From contig DGQO01000212.1 of the NCBI GenBank assembly GCA_002400445.1, positions 20,772 through 32,913 on the forward strand: a stretch of 12,142 bases of DNA. Direction: 5' to 3'. The stretch comes from Chitinophagaceae bacterium UBA4412 (GTDB lineage Bacteria > Bacteroidota > Bacteroidia > Chitinophagales > Chitinophagaceae). This document shows positions 6,079 to 12,142 of this stretch, piece after piece. Position 1 is the stretch's first letter, and each line of letters begins with the position of its first letter. The notes beneath the pieces are model-generated. The model searched no databases and had not been told where the DNA came from. It was given only the letters and a program-made list of their open reading frames with translations. The translations under genes were made by a program, and so were the position numbers.

Positions 6079-7194
6079 ATGAAGTTTATCGTTTCCTCTT
6101 CTGCGCTCCTGAAACAACTGCAGCAAATTAGTGGTGTTATCAATGCAAATACCGTGTTACCTATACTGGAAGATTTCCTTTTTGAAATAGAAAAGAACAA
6201 GCTTACGGTTGTGGCCACAGACCTGGAAACAGTAATGAAGGTGCATCTCGATATTGAAGCAAAAGACAGTGGCAAGGTGTGTATTCCCGCAAAAATTCTG
6301 CTGGACTCTTTGAAAAATATTCCTGAGCAGCCGCTTACTTTTAATATTGATAAAAACTTTGCCGTTGAAATTACTACAGACAATGGTAAGTATAAGGTAA
6401 TGGGAGAAAACCCAGACAACTTTCCTAAAGAGCCTGCGGCAGATGATGCTAATAATTTCAGTATGACTTCCAGCGCTCTTGTTACTGGGATTAATAAAGC
6501 GCTTTTTGCCGTGAGTAATGACGATTTACGTCCAGCTATGACGGGTGTATATTTTGAACTTGATCCCACGGGGCTCAGTTTTGTAGCTACAGATGCGCAT
6601 CGACTGGTAAAATATACCCGCAGCGATATAAAATGCCCACAAAAAGATTCTTTTATTGTTCCCAAGAAGCCATTACAATTGCTCAAAACAGCATTGCCTG
6701 ATAATGATGATGAGCTGGAAATCTCTTACAACAAGAACCATTTTTTTGTGAAGCATGGAGGTACAGAACTAGTGTGTAGGCTTATTGATGCCCGCTTCCC
6801 AGACTACAAGGTGGTTATTCCTGTAGATAACCCTTATAAGCTCACCGTGAGTCGCACTGCTTTTCAAAATGCACTGCGCAGGGTAAGTGTTTTCTCCAAT
6901 AAAAGTACTAACCAGGTGGCCCTGAGTATTAGTGGTAGTGAACTGCAACTTGCTTCCCAGGATGTGGACTTCAGTTTTGAAGGAAATGAAAGGATGGCTT
7001 GCCAGTATGACGGCGAAGATTTGCAAATTGCGTTCAACGCAAAATTCCTGATAGAAATGCTGAATGGTGCCGACACTGAAGAAATTAATATGGAATTAAG
7101 TACTGCCACCAAAGCAGGAATTATTAAACCCACAGATCAGGGCGAAGCGGAAGTTTTATTGATGCTGGTGATGCCCCTCATGTTGAACAATTAA
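6079..7194 (+). CDS. dnaN: DNA polymerase III beta subunit (sliding clamp)
   Basis: DnaN dimerises into a ring around DNA that tethers the replicative polymerase and many repair proteins. The 371-residue length and three-domain layout are standard. The opening MKFIVSSSALLKQLQQISGV and NTVLPILEDFLFE, the VVATDLETVM segment, domain 2 with FVATDAHRLVKY, SFIVPKKPLQLL and CRLIDARFPDY, and the closing LLMLVMPLMLN (the hydrophobic cleft and terminus that receive clamp-binding peptides) all match the family. dnaA and recF are not visible beside it; Bacteroidota often separate these genes. It has its own candidate promoter and is followed after 4 nt by a small lipoprotein gene that is probably co-transcribed and possibly translationally coupled. 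Confidence 0.97.
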   Translation: MKFIVSSSALLKQLQQISGVINANTVLPILEDFLFEIEKNKLTVVATDLETVMKVHLDIEAKDSGKVCIPAKILLDSLKNIPEQPLTFNIDKNFAVEITTDNGKYKVMGENPDNFPKEPAADDANNFSMTSSALVTGINKALFAVSNDDLRPAMTGVYFELDPTGLSFVATDAHRLVKYTRSDIKCPQKDSFIVPKKPLQLLKTALPDNDDELEISYNKNHFFVKHGGTELVCRLIDARFPDYKVVIPVDNPYKLTVSRTAFQNALRRVSVFSNKSTNQVALSISGSELQLASQDVDFSFEGNERMACQYDGEDLQIAFNAKFLIEMLNGADTEEINMELSTATKAGIIKPTDQGEAEVLLMLVMPLMLNN

Positions 7195-7198
7195 AAAT

Positions 7199-7657
7199 AT
7201 GATCCGTTTATTTTTTTTCTCCTTTATAATACTTTGCGCCGGGTGCCAGCAGTTTAGCAGCCCCGCCAGTGATCCTGATATCGTACCTGCGGCTAAACCC
7301 GTCAGTAATATTGTGGCAGATAGCAATAGCGTTTTGCAGGTAGGCGATTCAGCCATCAGGCTGCAGGATGTAAATACCATTAGTGCAGAGCAGGCAGCAG
7401 CAATGATGCCTTCTGCGGGTCTAAATCCTCCGCACGGACAGCCCGGCCATGATTGTGCCATCGCTGTAGGAGCGCCGCTCACCTCTAAACCTGTAACAGC
7501 AGTACCTCAGAATAGCGCCAAAGCGGCACCTATTTCTGTTCCTGCTCCCCAGGATGTGCCAAATGCAAGCCGTAACATTCAGGCTAAGCTGAACCCACCA
7601 CACGGGCAGCCCGGTCATGATTGCGCTATTGCTGTGGGAGCGCCGCTAAAAAACTAG
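7199..7657 (+). CDS. Small lipoprotein with two identical NPPHGQPGH motifs
   Basis: The 152-residue product has a hydrophobic leader ending LCAGC, so Cys16 is the likely lipidated residue although position -3 is Cys rather than Leu. After a Pro/Ala/Ser/Val-rich, low-complexity stretch, a 20-residue segment containing NPPHGQPGHDC occurs twice, at residues 75-94 and 131-150, identical in protein and joined by a Pro/Ala-rich linker. Each copy has His, His and Cys in an H-x4-H-x-C arrangement (79/84/86 and 135/140/142), which could bind metal or haem; that is inference. I believe similar NPPHGQPGH motifs occur in other Bacteroidota proteins, but I know no function. It starts 4 nt after dnaN, most likely in the same transcript. 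A weak hairpin (CGCTA/TAGCG, 7644-7659) overlaps the stop codon. Confidence 0.8.
   Translation: MIRLFFFSFIILCAGCQQFSSPASDPDIVPAAKPVSNIVADSNSVLQVGDSAIRLQDVNTISAEQAAAMMPSAGLNPPHGQPGHDCAIAVGAPLTSKPVTAVPQNSAKAAPISVPAPQDVPNASRNIQAKLNPPHGQPGHDCAIAVGAPLKN
7421..7480 (+). repeat. First copy of a 60-nt coding repeat (NPPHGQPGH motif)
   Basis: It encodes residues 75-94 of the lipoprotein. It matches the second copy at 49 of 60 bases, and all 11 differences fall at synonymous third codon positions. Confidence 0.95.
7589..7648 (+). repeat. Second copy of the 60-nt coding repeat
   Basis: It encodes residues 131-150, identical in protein sequence to the first copy. It starts 168 nt after the start of the first copy, in frame, and ends two codons before the stop. 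Confidence 0.95.
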
Positions 7658-7727
7658 CGAATGTTTTAATACATACCTGTTGTATAAAACGACTTACTTC
7701 GGTTTGTTTTCCTCCTATCTTTAGAGC

Positions 7728-8864
7728 ATGGTCACCTGGTTCAGACGTTTTACGAAAAAGACTTTCGTCTTCATCAATTTGGTGGTGGCAGTTCTTTTTT
7801 TGATAGGCTGTTATAATCATTATTTTGACCCCGCAAAATTCTGGTTCCTGGGATTTTTAACGCTCGGCCTTTTTTATTTACTGCTCATTCTTGGCATATT
7901 TGCTTTTTTCTGGCTCATGATAAAGCCAGCATATATGCTCATCAGCCTTACTGCAATGCTACTGGCCTGGACGCCGCTGCGGCATCTCGTAAAATTTAGG
8001 GCACATCATTTTTCTCTCGTTAAAGATCCCAATATGATCCGGGTAATGAGTTGGAATGTGCAGCATTTTGAAATTATACAGCATAAAAAGCACCCTGAAA
8101 AAAAGCAGCAGATGCTGGATATCATTAAGACCTATAACCCAGACCTGGCCTGCTTCCAGGAAATGGTGGCCGGAGAAAAAGATTCCTCTGCGATTAACTA
8201 TCTGCCCAAAATTTTACAAAGCATTGGTATGCCGTATTACTTTTATTCCTATAATCCTAAATTAGATTTCGACAGGGAGCATCGGTTCGGTATCATCATT
8301 GTATCAAAGTATCCCCTTGTAGGTAAAACCACGGTGAGCCAAAATCCTAAAGACTATAACTCCATTTTTCAGCATGTAGATATGGTAAAGGCAAAAGACA
8401 CCTTTCGCATTTTCAATATCCATTTGCAGTCTCTAAGGTTTTCAGACCAGGATAGGCAATATTTGGATGCTCCCAATATGGAGAACAAAACAGATTTACA
8501 AAAAGGAAAAAGCATAGTGGCTAAATTTAAGGCCGGTTCCATCAGGCGTAAACTGCAAAGTGATGTGATCAGGGCGGAAATCAGTCTCAGTCCCTACCCG
8601 GTAATTGTGTGTGGAGATTTTAATGACGTGCCTAATAGTTATGCTTATTACACCATCGGCCAAGGATTAACGAATACTTTTGCAGAAAAGGGAACAGGCA
8701 TCGGCCGCACTTTTTCCGGAATTTCCCCTACGCTCAGGATTGATAATATTTTTGTGGGTCCGGAATTTAGCGTAATGCAGTTTGACAGGTATAATAAGCA
8801 GATCAGTGACCATTTTCCCATCATCTGCGATCTAAGTTTTCAGAAAACCAACTCCCCAAAATGA
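7728..8864 (+). CDS. Membrane-anchored endonuclease/exonuclease/phosphatase family protein
   Basis: The 378-residue protein has an N-terminal membrane part (three hydrophobic segments, about residues 13-28, 38-64 and 68-82) and then an EEP-fold hydrolase from about residue 100. The catalytic signatures are in order: SWNVQ (Asn110), FQE (Glu145), NIHLQS (His232), GDFND (Asp297, Asn299), RIDNIF (Asp339) and SDHFP (Asp361, His362). These are the Mg2+-dependent phosphodiesterase residues shared by DNase I, exonuclease III and phospholipid phosphatases. The family is diverse and the substrate (nucleic acid, phospholipid or other phosphoester) cannot be told; the membrane anchor favours an envelope substrate. 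It lies 70 nt after the lipoprotein gene with no convincing promoter between, so it may share that transcript. Confidence 0.85.
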   Translation: MVTWFRRFTKKTFVFINLVVAVLFLIGCYNHYFDPAKFWFLGFLTLGLFYLLLILGIFAFFWLMIKPAYMLISLTAMLLAWTPLRHLVKFRAHHFSLVKDPNMIRVMSWNVQHFEIIQHKKHPEKKQQMLDIIKTYNPDLACFQEMVAGEKDSSAINYLPKILQSIGMPYYFYSYNPKLDFDREHRFGIIIVSKYPLVGKTTVSQNPKDYNSIFQHVDMVKAKDTFRIFNIHLQSLRFSDQDRQYLDAPNMENKTDLQKGKSIVAKFKAGSIRRKLQSDVIRAEISLSPYPVIVCGDFNDVPNSYAYYTIGQGLTNTFAEKGTGIGRTFSGISPTLRIDNIFVGPEFSVMQFDRYNKQISDHFPIICDLSFQKTNSPK

Positions 8865-9019
8865 TAGGATATTATTCTGCTTGCTGTCTCTGTTGCTAAA
8901 GCTTTCTGCCACGGATCAGCGCCCGTTGCAATTATCTTTTTAATTTCGCTGCAATTCATTAGCACATTTCCCAGGCTTTCTTTTAAAAAAAGTTCCTGCC
9001 CGGTTGCAAATATTAAAAT

Positions 9020-10510
9020 ATGTCTTTTAAAATTTATAATTCTCTCAGCAGGCAAAAAGAAGTTTTTGAACCCATCACACAAGGCCATGTTGGTATGTAT
9101 GTGTGCGGTCCTACAGTAAGCGGGGAGAGCCATCTTGGCCACGCTCGTCCATACATTACATTTGATGTGCTTTACCGCTATCTCATGTATTTAGGATACA
9201 AGGTTCGGTATGTGCGCAATATTACAGATGCCGGTCATTTTGAAGAAGAAGGAAGAGAAGCCGAAGACAAAATCTCAAAAAAAGCGATTTTAGAAAAATT
9301 GGAACCAATGGAGTTGGTGCAAAAATATACCAACTTATATCACTGGGCGATGCTCCAATTCAATTGCATTGAGCCTACGATTGAGCCAACAGCTACGGGC
9401 CATATCGTGGAACAGATCAATATGATTAAAAAAATTATAAGCGAAGGCTACGCTTATGAAGTGAATGGCTCTGTTTATTTTGACGTAAAAAAATATGCAG
9501 AAGGCCACGATTACGGAAAGTTAAGCGGGCGTGTGCTCGACGATCTTTTAGAAACCACCCGCCTGCTGGACGGGCAGGATGAAAAGCGGGACAAGGCTGA
9601 TTTTGCTTTGTGGAAATCGGCAACGCCAGAGCATATCATGCGCTGGAGCAGCCCATGGGGCGATGGTTTTCCAGGCTGGCATATAGAGTGTTCTGCTATG
9701 GCTACAAAATACCTGGGTGCCCGGTTCGACATTCATGGTGGTGGTATGGATTTATTATTTCCGCACCATGAAAGTGAAATTGCTCAAAGCACCATTTGCA
9801 ATCATGAAGCGCCGGTGCGCTATTGGATGCACAATAACATGATTACCATCAATGGGAAAAAGATGGGCAAGAGTTATAATAATGTGATCACGCTGCGCCA
9901 GCTTTTTAGCGGAGATCATCCCCTGCTCAGCCAGCCGATTCACCCTATGACGGTACGATTCTTCATCCTGCAAAGTCATTACCGCAGTACGCTCGATTTT
10001 AGTAGCGAGGCACTTGTAGCCAGCGAAAAAGCGCTGAAACGCTTATGGGAAGCTTATGAAAATTTAAAAAATCTTAATGCTGCCCATGAAGGTATTGCTG
10101 CGGATGCAGAATTAGATAAGCAGGTAAATACCTGGTTAAACGAATTACATGATTTTATTAATGACGATCTGAGCACGCCAAAAGTGATTGCCAATCTTTT
10201 TGAAATGGCCCCCGTGATTAACGGTATTAAAGACAAGCACATTGCTGCAGATAGCCTTTCAGCAAAAACGATCACCCGGATGCAAAATGATTTTCGGATC
10301 TTCCTTGAAGATATCCTGGGACTAAAAGCGGTGTCTGAAAATGATAATGAACTATTTCAGTCCATAATGCAGTTGCTAATCGACATCAGAAAAGAGGCCA
10401 AAACAAAAAAGGATTTTGTAACATCAGATAAAATTCGCAACCAGCTTACGCAAATGGGTATTATGATCAAAGATGAGAAGGATGGAGAAATGAGCTGGAC
10501 TCTTGCCTGA
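9020..10510 (+). CDS. cysS: Cysteinyl-tRNA synthetase
   Basis: This class I synthetase charges tRNA-Cys with cysteine in the cytoplasm. The HIGH signature reads HLGH (residues 38-41), preceded by YVCGPTV. Zinc ligands match E. coli CysRS by position and spacing: Cys29, Cys224 (HIEC), His249 and Glu253 ([13 protein letters not shown]). The second signature reads KMGKS (281-285) in place of KMSKS, and both lysines and the final Ser are kept. The C-terminal anticodon-binding part ends with the family-typical [20 protein letters not shown] and GEMSW. The 496-residue length is slightly above E. coli's 461. The 155-nt gap before it (8865-9019) holds no convincing promoter or terminator that I can see. 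The glycosylase gene follows after 13 nt. Confidence 0.97.
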   Translation: MSFKIYNSLSRQKEVFEPITQGHVGMYVCGPTVSGESHLGHARPYITFDVLYRYLMYLGYKVRYVRNITDAGHFEEEGREAEDKISKKAILEKLEPMELVQKYTNLYHWAMLQFNCIEPTIEPTATGHIVEQINMIKKIISEGYAYEVNGSVYFDVKKYAEGHDYGKLSGRVLDDLLETTRLLDGQDEKRDKADFALWKSATPEHIMRWSSPWGDGFPGWHIECSAMATKYLGARFDIHGGGMDLLFPHHESEIAQSTICNHEAPVRYWMHNNMITINGKKMGKSYNNVITLRQLFSGDHPLLSQPIHPMTVRFFILQSHYRSTLDFSSEALVASEKALKRLWEAYENLKNLNAAHEGIAADAELDKQVNTWLNELHDFINDDLSTPKVIANLFEMAPVINGIKDKHIAADSLSAKTITRMQNDFRIFLEDILGLKAVSENDNELFQSIMQLLIDIRKEAKTKKDFVTSDKIRNQLTQMGIMIKDEKDGEMSWTLA

Positions 10511-10523
10511 TACTAATTATACT

Positions 10524-11135
10524 ATGTCACATCTTGCCCATCTGAATAAAGATAGAAAACTTGCCAGCGCAATTCAACAACAGCCTGTAATGGTGCTGAA
10601 TAAAAAAAAGCATATCCATCTCAGCCTCTGTTCATCCATCATCAGTCAGCAATTGAGTACCAAAGTGGCGGATGTAATTTTTAAGCGATTTCTGGCATTG
10701 TTTCCGAAAAAATATCCATCCCCGACGGATATTCTTTCTGTAGAACCATCTGTGCTGCGGGCCATCGGCTTAAGCAACGCAAAAGTTTCCTACGTACGCA
10801 ATGTGTGCGAATTTTTTATTGCGCATCAACTTACAGATGCACGCCTGCACAAGATGGAGGATGAAGCATTCATCGATTTTATATGCGAGGTTAAAGGCAT
10901 AGGTAGATGGACAGCAGAAATGATTCTGATGTTTACCCTTGGCAGGGAAGATGTATTTGCGGTGGATGATTTAGGTATTCAGCAGGCGATGTGTCGCTTG
11001 TATAATATAGACCCTGCCGATAAGAAAGAAATGAAAGTAAAAATGTTGAAACTTGCTGAAAAGTGGCGTCCCTACAGAACCTATGCCTGTCGCTATCTTT
11101 GGACATGGAAGGACGGCCTTTCAAAAAAGGCTTGA
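10524..11135 (+). CDS. AlkA-type DNA-3-methyladenine glycosylase (HhH-GPD family)
   Basis: The enzyme excises alkylated bases such as 3-methyladenine and starts base-excision repair. The 203-residue protein has the substrate-pocket helices (LSLCSSIISQQLSTKVAD), the helix-hairpin-helix VKGIGRWTAEMIL (about 123-135) that grips the DNA backbone, and AVDDLGIQQAM, where Asp149, the second Asp, corresponds to catalytic Asp238 of E. coli AlkA. WRPYRTYACRYLW is the family's closing signature. It lacks AlkA's N-terminal beta domain, as many shorter family members do. The frame extends 7 codons upstream to a TTG at 10503 that overlaps the end of cysS; the ATG at 10524 is preferred because the family alignment begins just after it. 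It follows cysS by 13 nt and converges with the fRMsr gene, 2 nt apart. Confidence 0.9.
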   Translation: MSHLAHLNKDRKLASAIQQQPVMVLNKKKHIHLSLCSSIISQQLSTKVADVIFKRFLALFPKKYPSPTDILSVEPSVLRAIGLSNAKVSYVRNVCEFFIAHQLTDARLHKMEDEAFIDFICEVKGIGRWTAEMILMFTLGREDVFAVDDLGIQQAMCRLYNIDPADKKEMKVKMLKLAEKWRPYRTYACRYLWTWKDGLSKKA

Positions 11136-11137
11136 TT

Positions 11138-11611
11138 TTACAGCTTAATCCAACTTATAACTTCTTCCAAAAATTGCTTGTCGGTTTCATCAAAACTATC
11201 GAAGGTTTCGCTGTCCACATCCAGCACACCTACCACAATTCCTTCAGTGAGGATGGGCACCACAATTTCCGATTTAGACAAACTGCTGCAAGCGATATGC
11301 CCTGGAAACAACTCAACGTTGGGTACAATCAATGTACACCCTTGGGCCCATGCGGTGCCGCATACACCCCGGCCTTTTGCGATGCGGGTACATGCAACCG
11401 GTCCCTGGAAAGGACCCAGCACAAGTGCATCTGCTTTTACCAGGTAAAACCCTACCCAAAACCAATCGAATTGCTCCTTTAATGCTGCTGCTATATTTGC
11501 CAGGTTGGCCACCAGGTCGGGCTCGTATTCAATCAGTGCTTTGATTTGTGGTAACAGGCCCAGGTATTGTTCTTTTTTTGTACCTGTAGCCAGGTTTAGA
11601 TCTTCTGCCAT
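11138..11611 (-). CDS. msrC: Free methionine-(R)-sulfoxide reductase (GAF domain)
   Basis: fRMsr reduces free L-methionine-(R)-sulfoxide to methionine, using thioredoxin-recycled cysteines. The 157-residue GAF protein carries all three functional cysteines: Cys74 (GPVACTRI), Cys84 (GRGVCGTAW) and Cys108 (GHIACSSLSKSEIVVP). Their spacings of 10 and 24 are exactly those of E. coli Cys84, Cys94 and Cys118. FDWFWVGFYL and VGVLDVDSETFDSFDETD, which form the binding pocket and the final strand and helix, are also conserved. It should be an active cytoplasmic enzyme of oxidative-damage repair. The only Met is the start at 11611. A -7-like box sits just 5 nt upstream, so the transcript may be leaderless. 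It is convergent with the glycosylase gene. Confidence 0.93.
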   Translation of the reverse strand: MAEDLNLATGTKKEQYLGLLPQIKALIEYEPDLVANLANIAAALKEQFDWFWVGFYLVKADALVLGPFQGPVACTRIAKGRGVCGTAWAQGCTLIVPNVELFPGHIACSSLSKSEIVVPILTEGIVVGVLDVDSETFDSFDETDKQFLEEVISWIKL

Positions 11612-11615
11612 GGGG

Positions 11616-11623
11616 CAAAGATA
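11616..11623 (-). promoter_or_regulatory. Candidate -7 box directly before the fRMsr start codon
   Basis: Read leftward, 11623-11616 is an exact TATCTTTG followed by CCCC and the ATG at 11611. Transcription 5-7 nt downstream would begin at or near the A of the start codon. No good TTTG is found 16-20 nt upstream, so support is partial. Confidence 0.3.
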
Positions 11624-11832
11624 AATCTCCCTTGCTTTTTAGAGGAGAGTGTTTTAATATTCTTGCCCTAAATGCTTAAGCTTCAAGCCGTAATTTTATC
11701 AGGCTTTTCATTTTATTCACATTTGTAAGCTGATCTGATAAACTTCTCTATATTTATGTACACAATCGCCCTTCTACCAAGATTCCGTACACCAGTTATC
11801 CTTTTTAAAATCCCATACAACTTAATGCAACT

Positions 11833-11861
11833 TTTGCTCCCGTAGCGAGTCTGTATATTTT
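11833..11861 (+). promoter_or_regulatory. Candidate promoter of the right-edge gene
   Basis: TTTG (11833-11836), 17 nt and TATATTTT (11854-11861) match the Bacteroidota promoter except for the last -7 base. The leader would be about 70 nt. A second, weaker pair (TTTG at 11722 and TATATTTA at 11749) lies upstream with a 23-nt spacer. The rest of the 325-nt gene-free region (11612-11936) shows no ORF, tRNA or clear terminator. Confidence 0.35.
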
Positions 11862-11885
11862 CCTCATCCTCTGAATGACCTGACC

Positions 11886-11924
11886 AATATTTTAAAAAAT
11901 CCGAAAGTCATTTTTTAAATTATT
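11886..11924. repeat. A/T inverted repeat in the leader of the right-edge gene
   Basis: Arms 11886-11900 and 11910-11924 are complementary at 14 of 15 positions (one T:T mismatch) around a 9-nt loop, CCGAAAGTC. It ends 12 nt before the ATG at 11937 and would fold in the 5' UTR of a transcript starting near 11868. It could be an operator, a translation-control hairpin or a bidirectional terminator-like stem (the stem itself ends in T6). The arms contain only A and T, which raises the chance of coincidence. Confidence 0.5.
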
Positions 11925-11936
11925 AAACCTCAGATC

Positions 11937-12142
11937 ATGAAACACACAACTTTTTTAACCAACAACCTGGTGCTTTCTCTATTTAATGTAGAAAGCCAGC
12001 CACACTCGTCCCTGCCGGCAACTGAGCGTGCAGCATTTGAAGATGGTATGCAAAAAACGTATTTGTGGACCTACAATATTGTGAGCAGTTGCAACAATGA
12101 TTTTCATTTTGATGCGTCAGATGCACTCATTACTTTGTTTGC
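11937..12142 (+). CDS. Unrecognised gene, first 68 codons (continues past the right edge)
   Basis: An ATG at 11937 opens a frame that stays open to the window end. The N-terminus reads MKHTTFLTNNLVLSLF and continues with ERAAFEDGMQKTYLWTYNIV and NNDFHFDASDALITLF. There is no signal peptide or membrane segment and composition is ordinary, so a cytoplasmic protein is likely. I do not recognise a family from this fragment. Support for it being real comes from the open frame, the candidate promoter and the leader inverted repeat upstream, and the A/T-rich pre-start sequence like that of its neighbours. Confidence 0.5.
   Translation, partial: MKHTTFLTNNLVLSLFNVESQPHSSLPATERAAFEDGMQKTYLWTYNIVSSCNNDFHFDASDALITLF

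Noticed and set aside
6069..6686. 205-codon open frame on the minus strand inside dnaN
   Set aside because: It lies wholly opposite a certain dnaN and its Ser/Ile-rich composition is what antisense of this coding sequence gives; no family features.
7156..7482. 108-codon minus-strand frame opposite the lipoprotein gene
   Set aside because: Antisense of the lipoprotein reading frame, which is itself well supported by its lipobox and synonymous repeat divergence.
7644..7664. Hairpin CGCTA/TAGCG over the lipoprotein stop codon as a terminator
   Set aside because: Only 5 bp, followed by AATGTTTT rather than a clean T tract; too weak to call.
8865..9019. TATCTTTT at 8933 as a cysS promoter
   Set aside because: Last -7 base off consensus and no TTTG-like box at 16-20 nt upstream.
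8840..9142. 100-codon minus-strand frame spanning the gap between the EEP gene and cysS
   Set aside because: It overlaps the ends of two certain genes on the other strand, and its protein has no coherent features.
10503..10523. TTG start at 10503 for the glycosylase
   Set aside because: It would overlap cysS by 8 nt and adds seven residues outside the family; the ATG at 10524 has normal spacing.
1..12142. CRISPR array, tRNA/rRNA gene, insertion sequence, toxin-antitoxin pair or phage defence system
   Set aside because: No spaced repeats beyond the lipoprotein motif, no cloverleaf or rRNA-like sequence, no transposase or terminal repeats, and no recognisable defence domains.

Overview
The window looks like an ordinary chromosomal stretch from a member of the Bacteroidota, most likely the Chitinophagaceae or a close relative. 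This rests on three things. Several intergenic regions carry the phylum-specific promoter pattern (a TTTG-like -33 box and a TAnnTTTG -7 box). Start codons are preceded by A/T-rich sequence with essentially no Shine-Dalgarno. Several proteins have the Bacteroidota form: a long PurF-like amidotransferase with a GDYPTPGG tail, a PorT-like outer-membrane beta-barrel, and a small NPPHGQPGH lipoprotein. The family-level placement is an impression from protein flavour, not a computed result.

Layout. Positions 1-1067 (+) hold the 3' end of a probable c-type cytochrome gene and a ChaN-like haem-binding protein, 11 nt apart, closed by one or two terminator hairpins. Positions 1323-2105 (+) encode a secreted S1/P1 nuclease with all nine zinc ligands; it converges on a 67-residue membrane-anchored protein (2111-2314, -). 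Between that protein and purF lies a GC-rich double-hairpin element (2504-2562). A leftward block follows: purF-type amidotransferase (2591-4438), a small outer-membrane barrel (4557-5279) and recX (5457-5924).

recX and dnaN (6079-7194) diverge from overlapping predicted promoters. Rightward from dnaN come a lipoprotein carrying two identical 20-residue motifs (7199-7657), a membrane-anchored endonuclease/exonuclease/phosphatase protein (7728-8864), cysS (9020-10510) and an AlkA-type DNA glycosylase (10524-11135). The glycosylase converges, with a 2-nt gap, on free methionine-(R)-sulfoxide reductase (11138-11611, -). After a 325-nt intergenic region with a long A/T inverted repeat, an unrecognised gene starts at 11937 and runs off the right edge.

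Functionally this is mainly housekeeping: sliding clamp, RecA modulator, base-excision glycosylase, Cys-tRNA synthetase, purine-type amidotransferase and oxidative repair of free methionine, plus envelope and secreted proteins. I see no mobile element, CRISPR array, tRNA, rRNA or defence locus. The points most worth a second look are the duplicated NPPHGQPGH motif (all 11 nucleotide differences are synonymous), the hairpins at 2504-2562 and 11886-11924, the divergent PurF active-site loop and tail, and the compact promoter arrangements.
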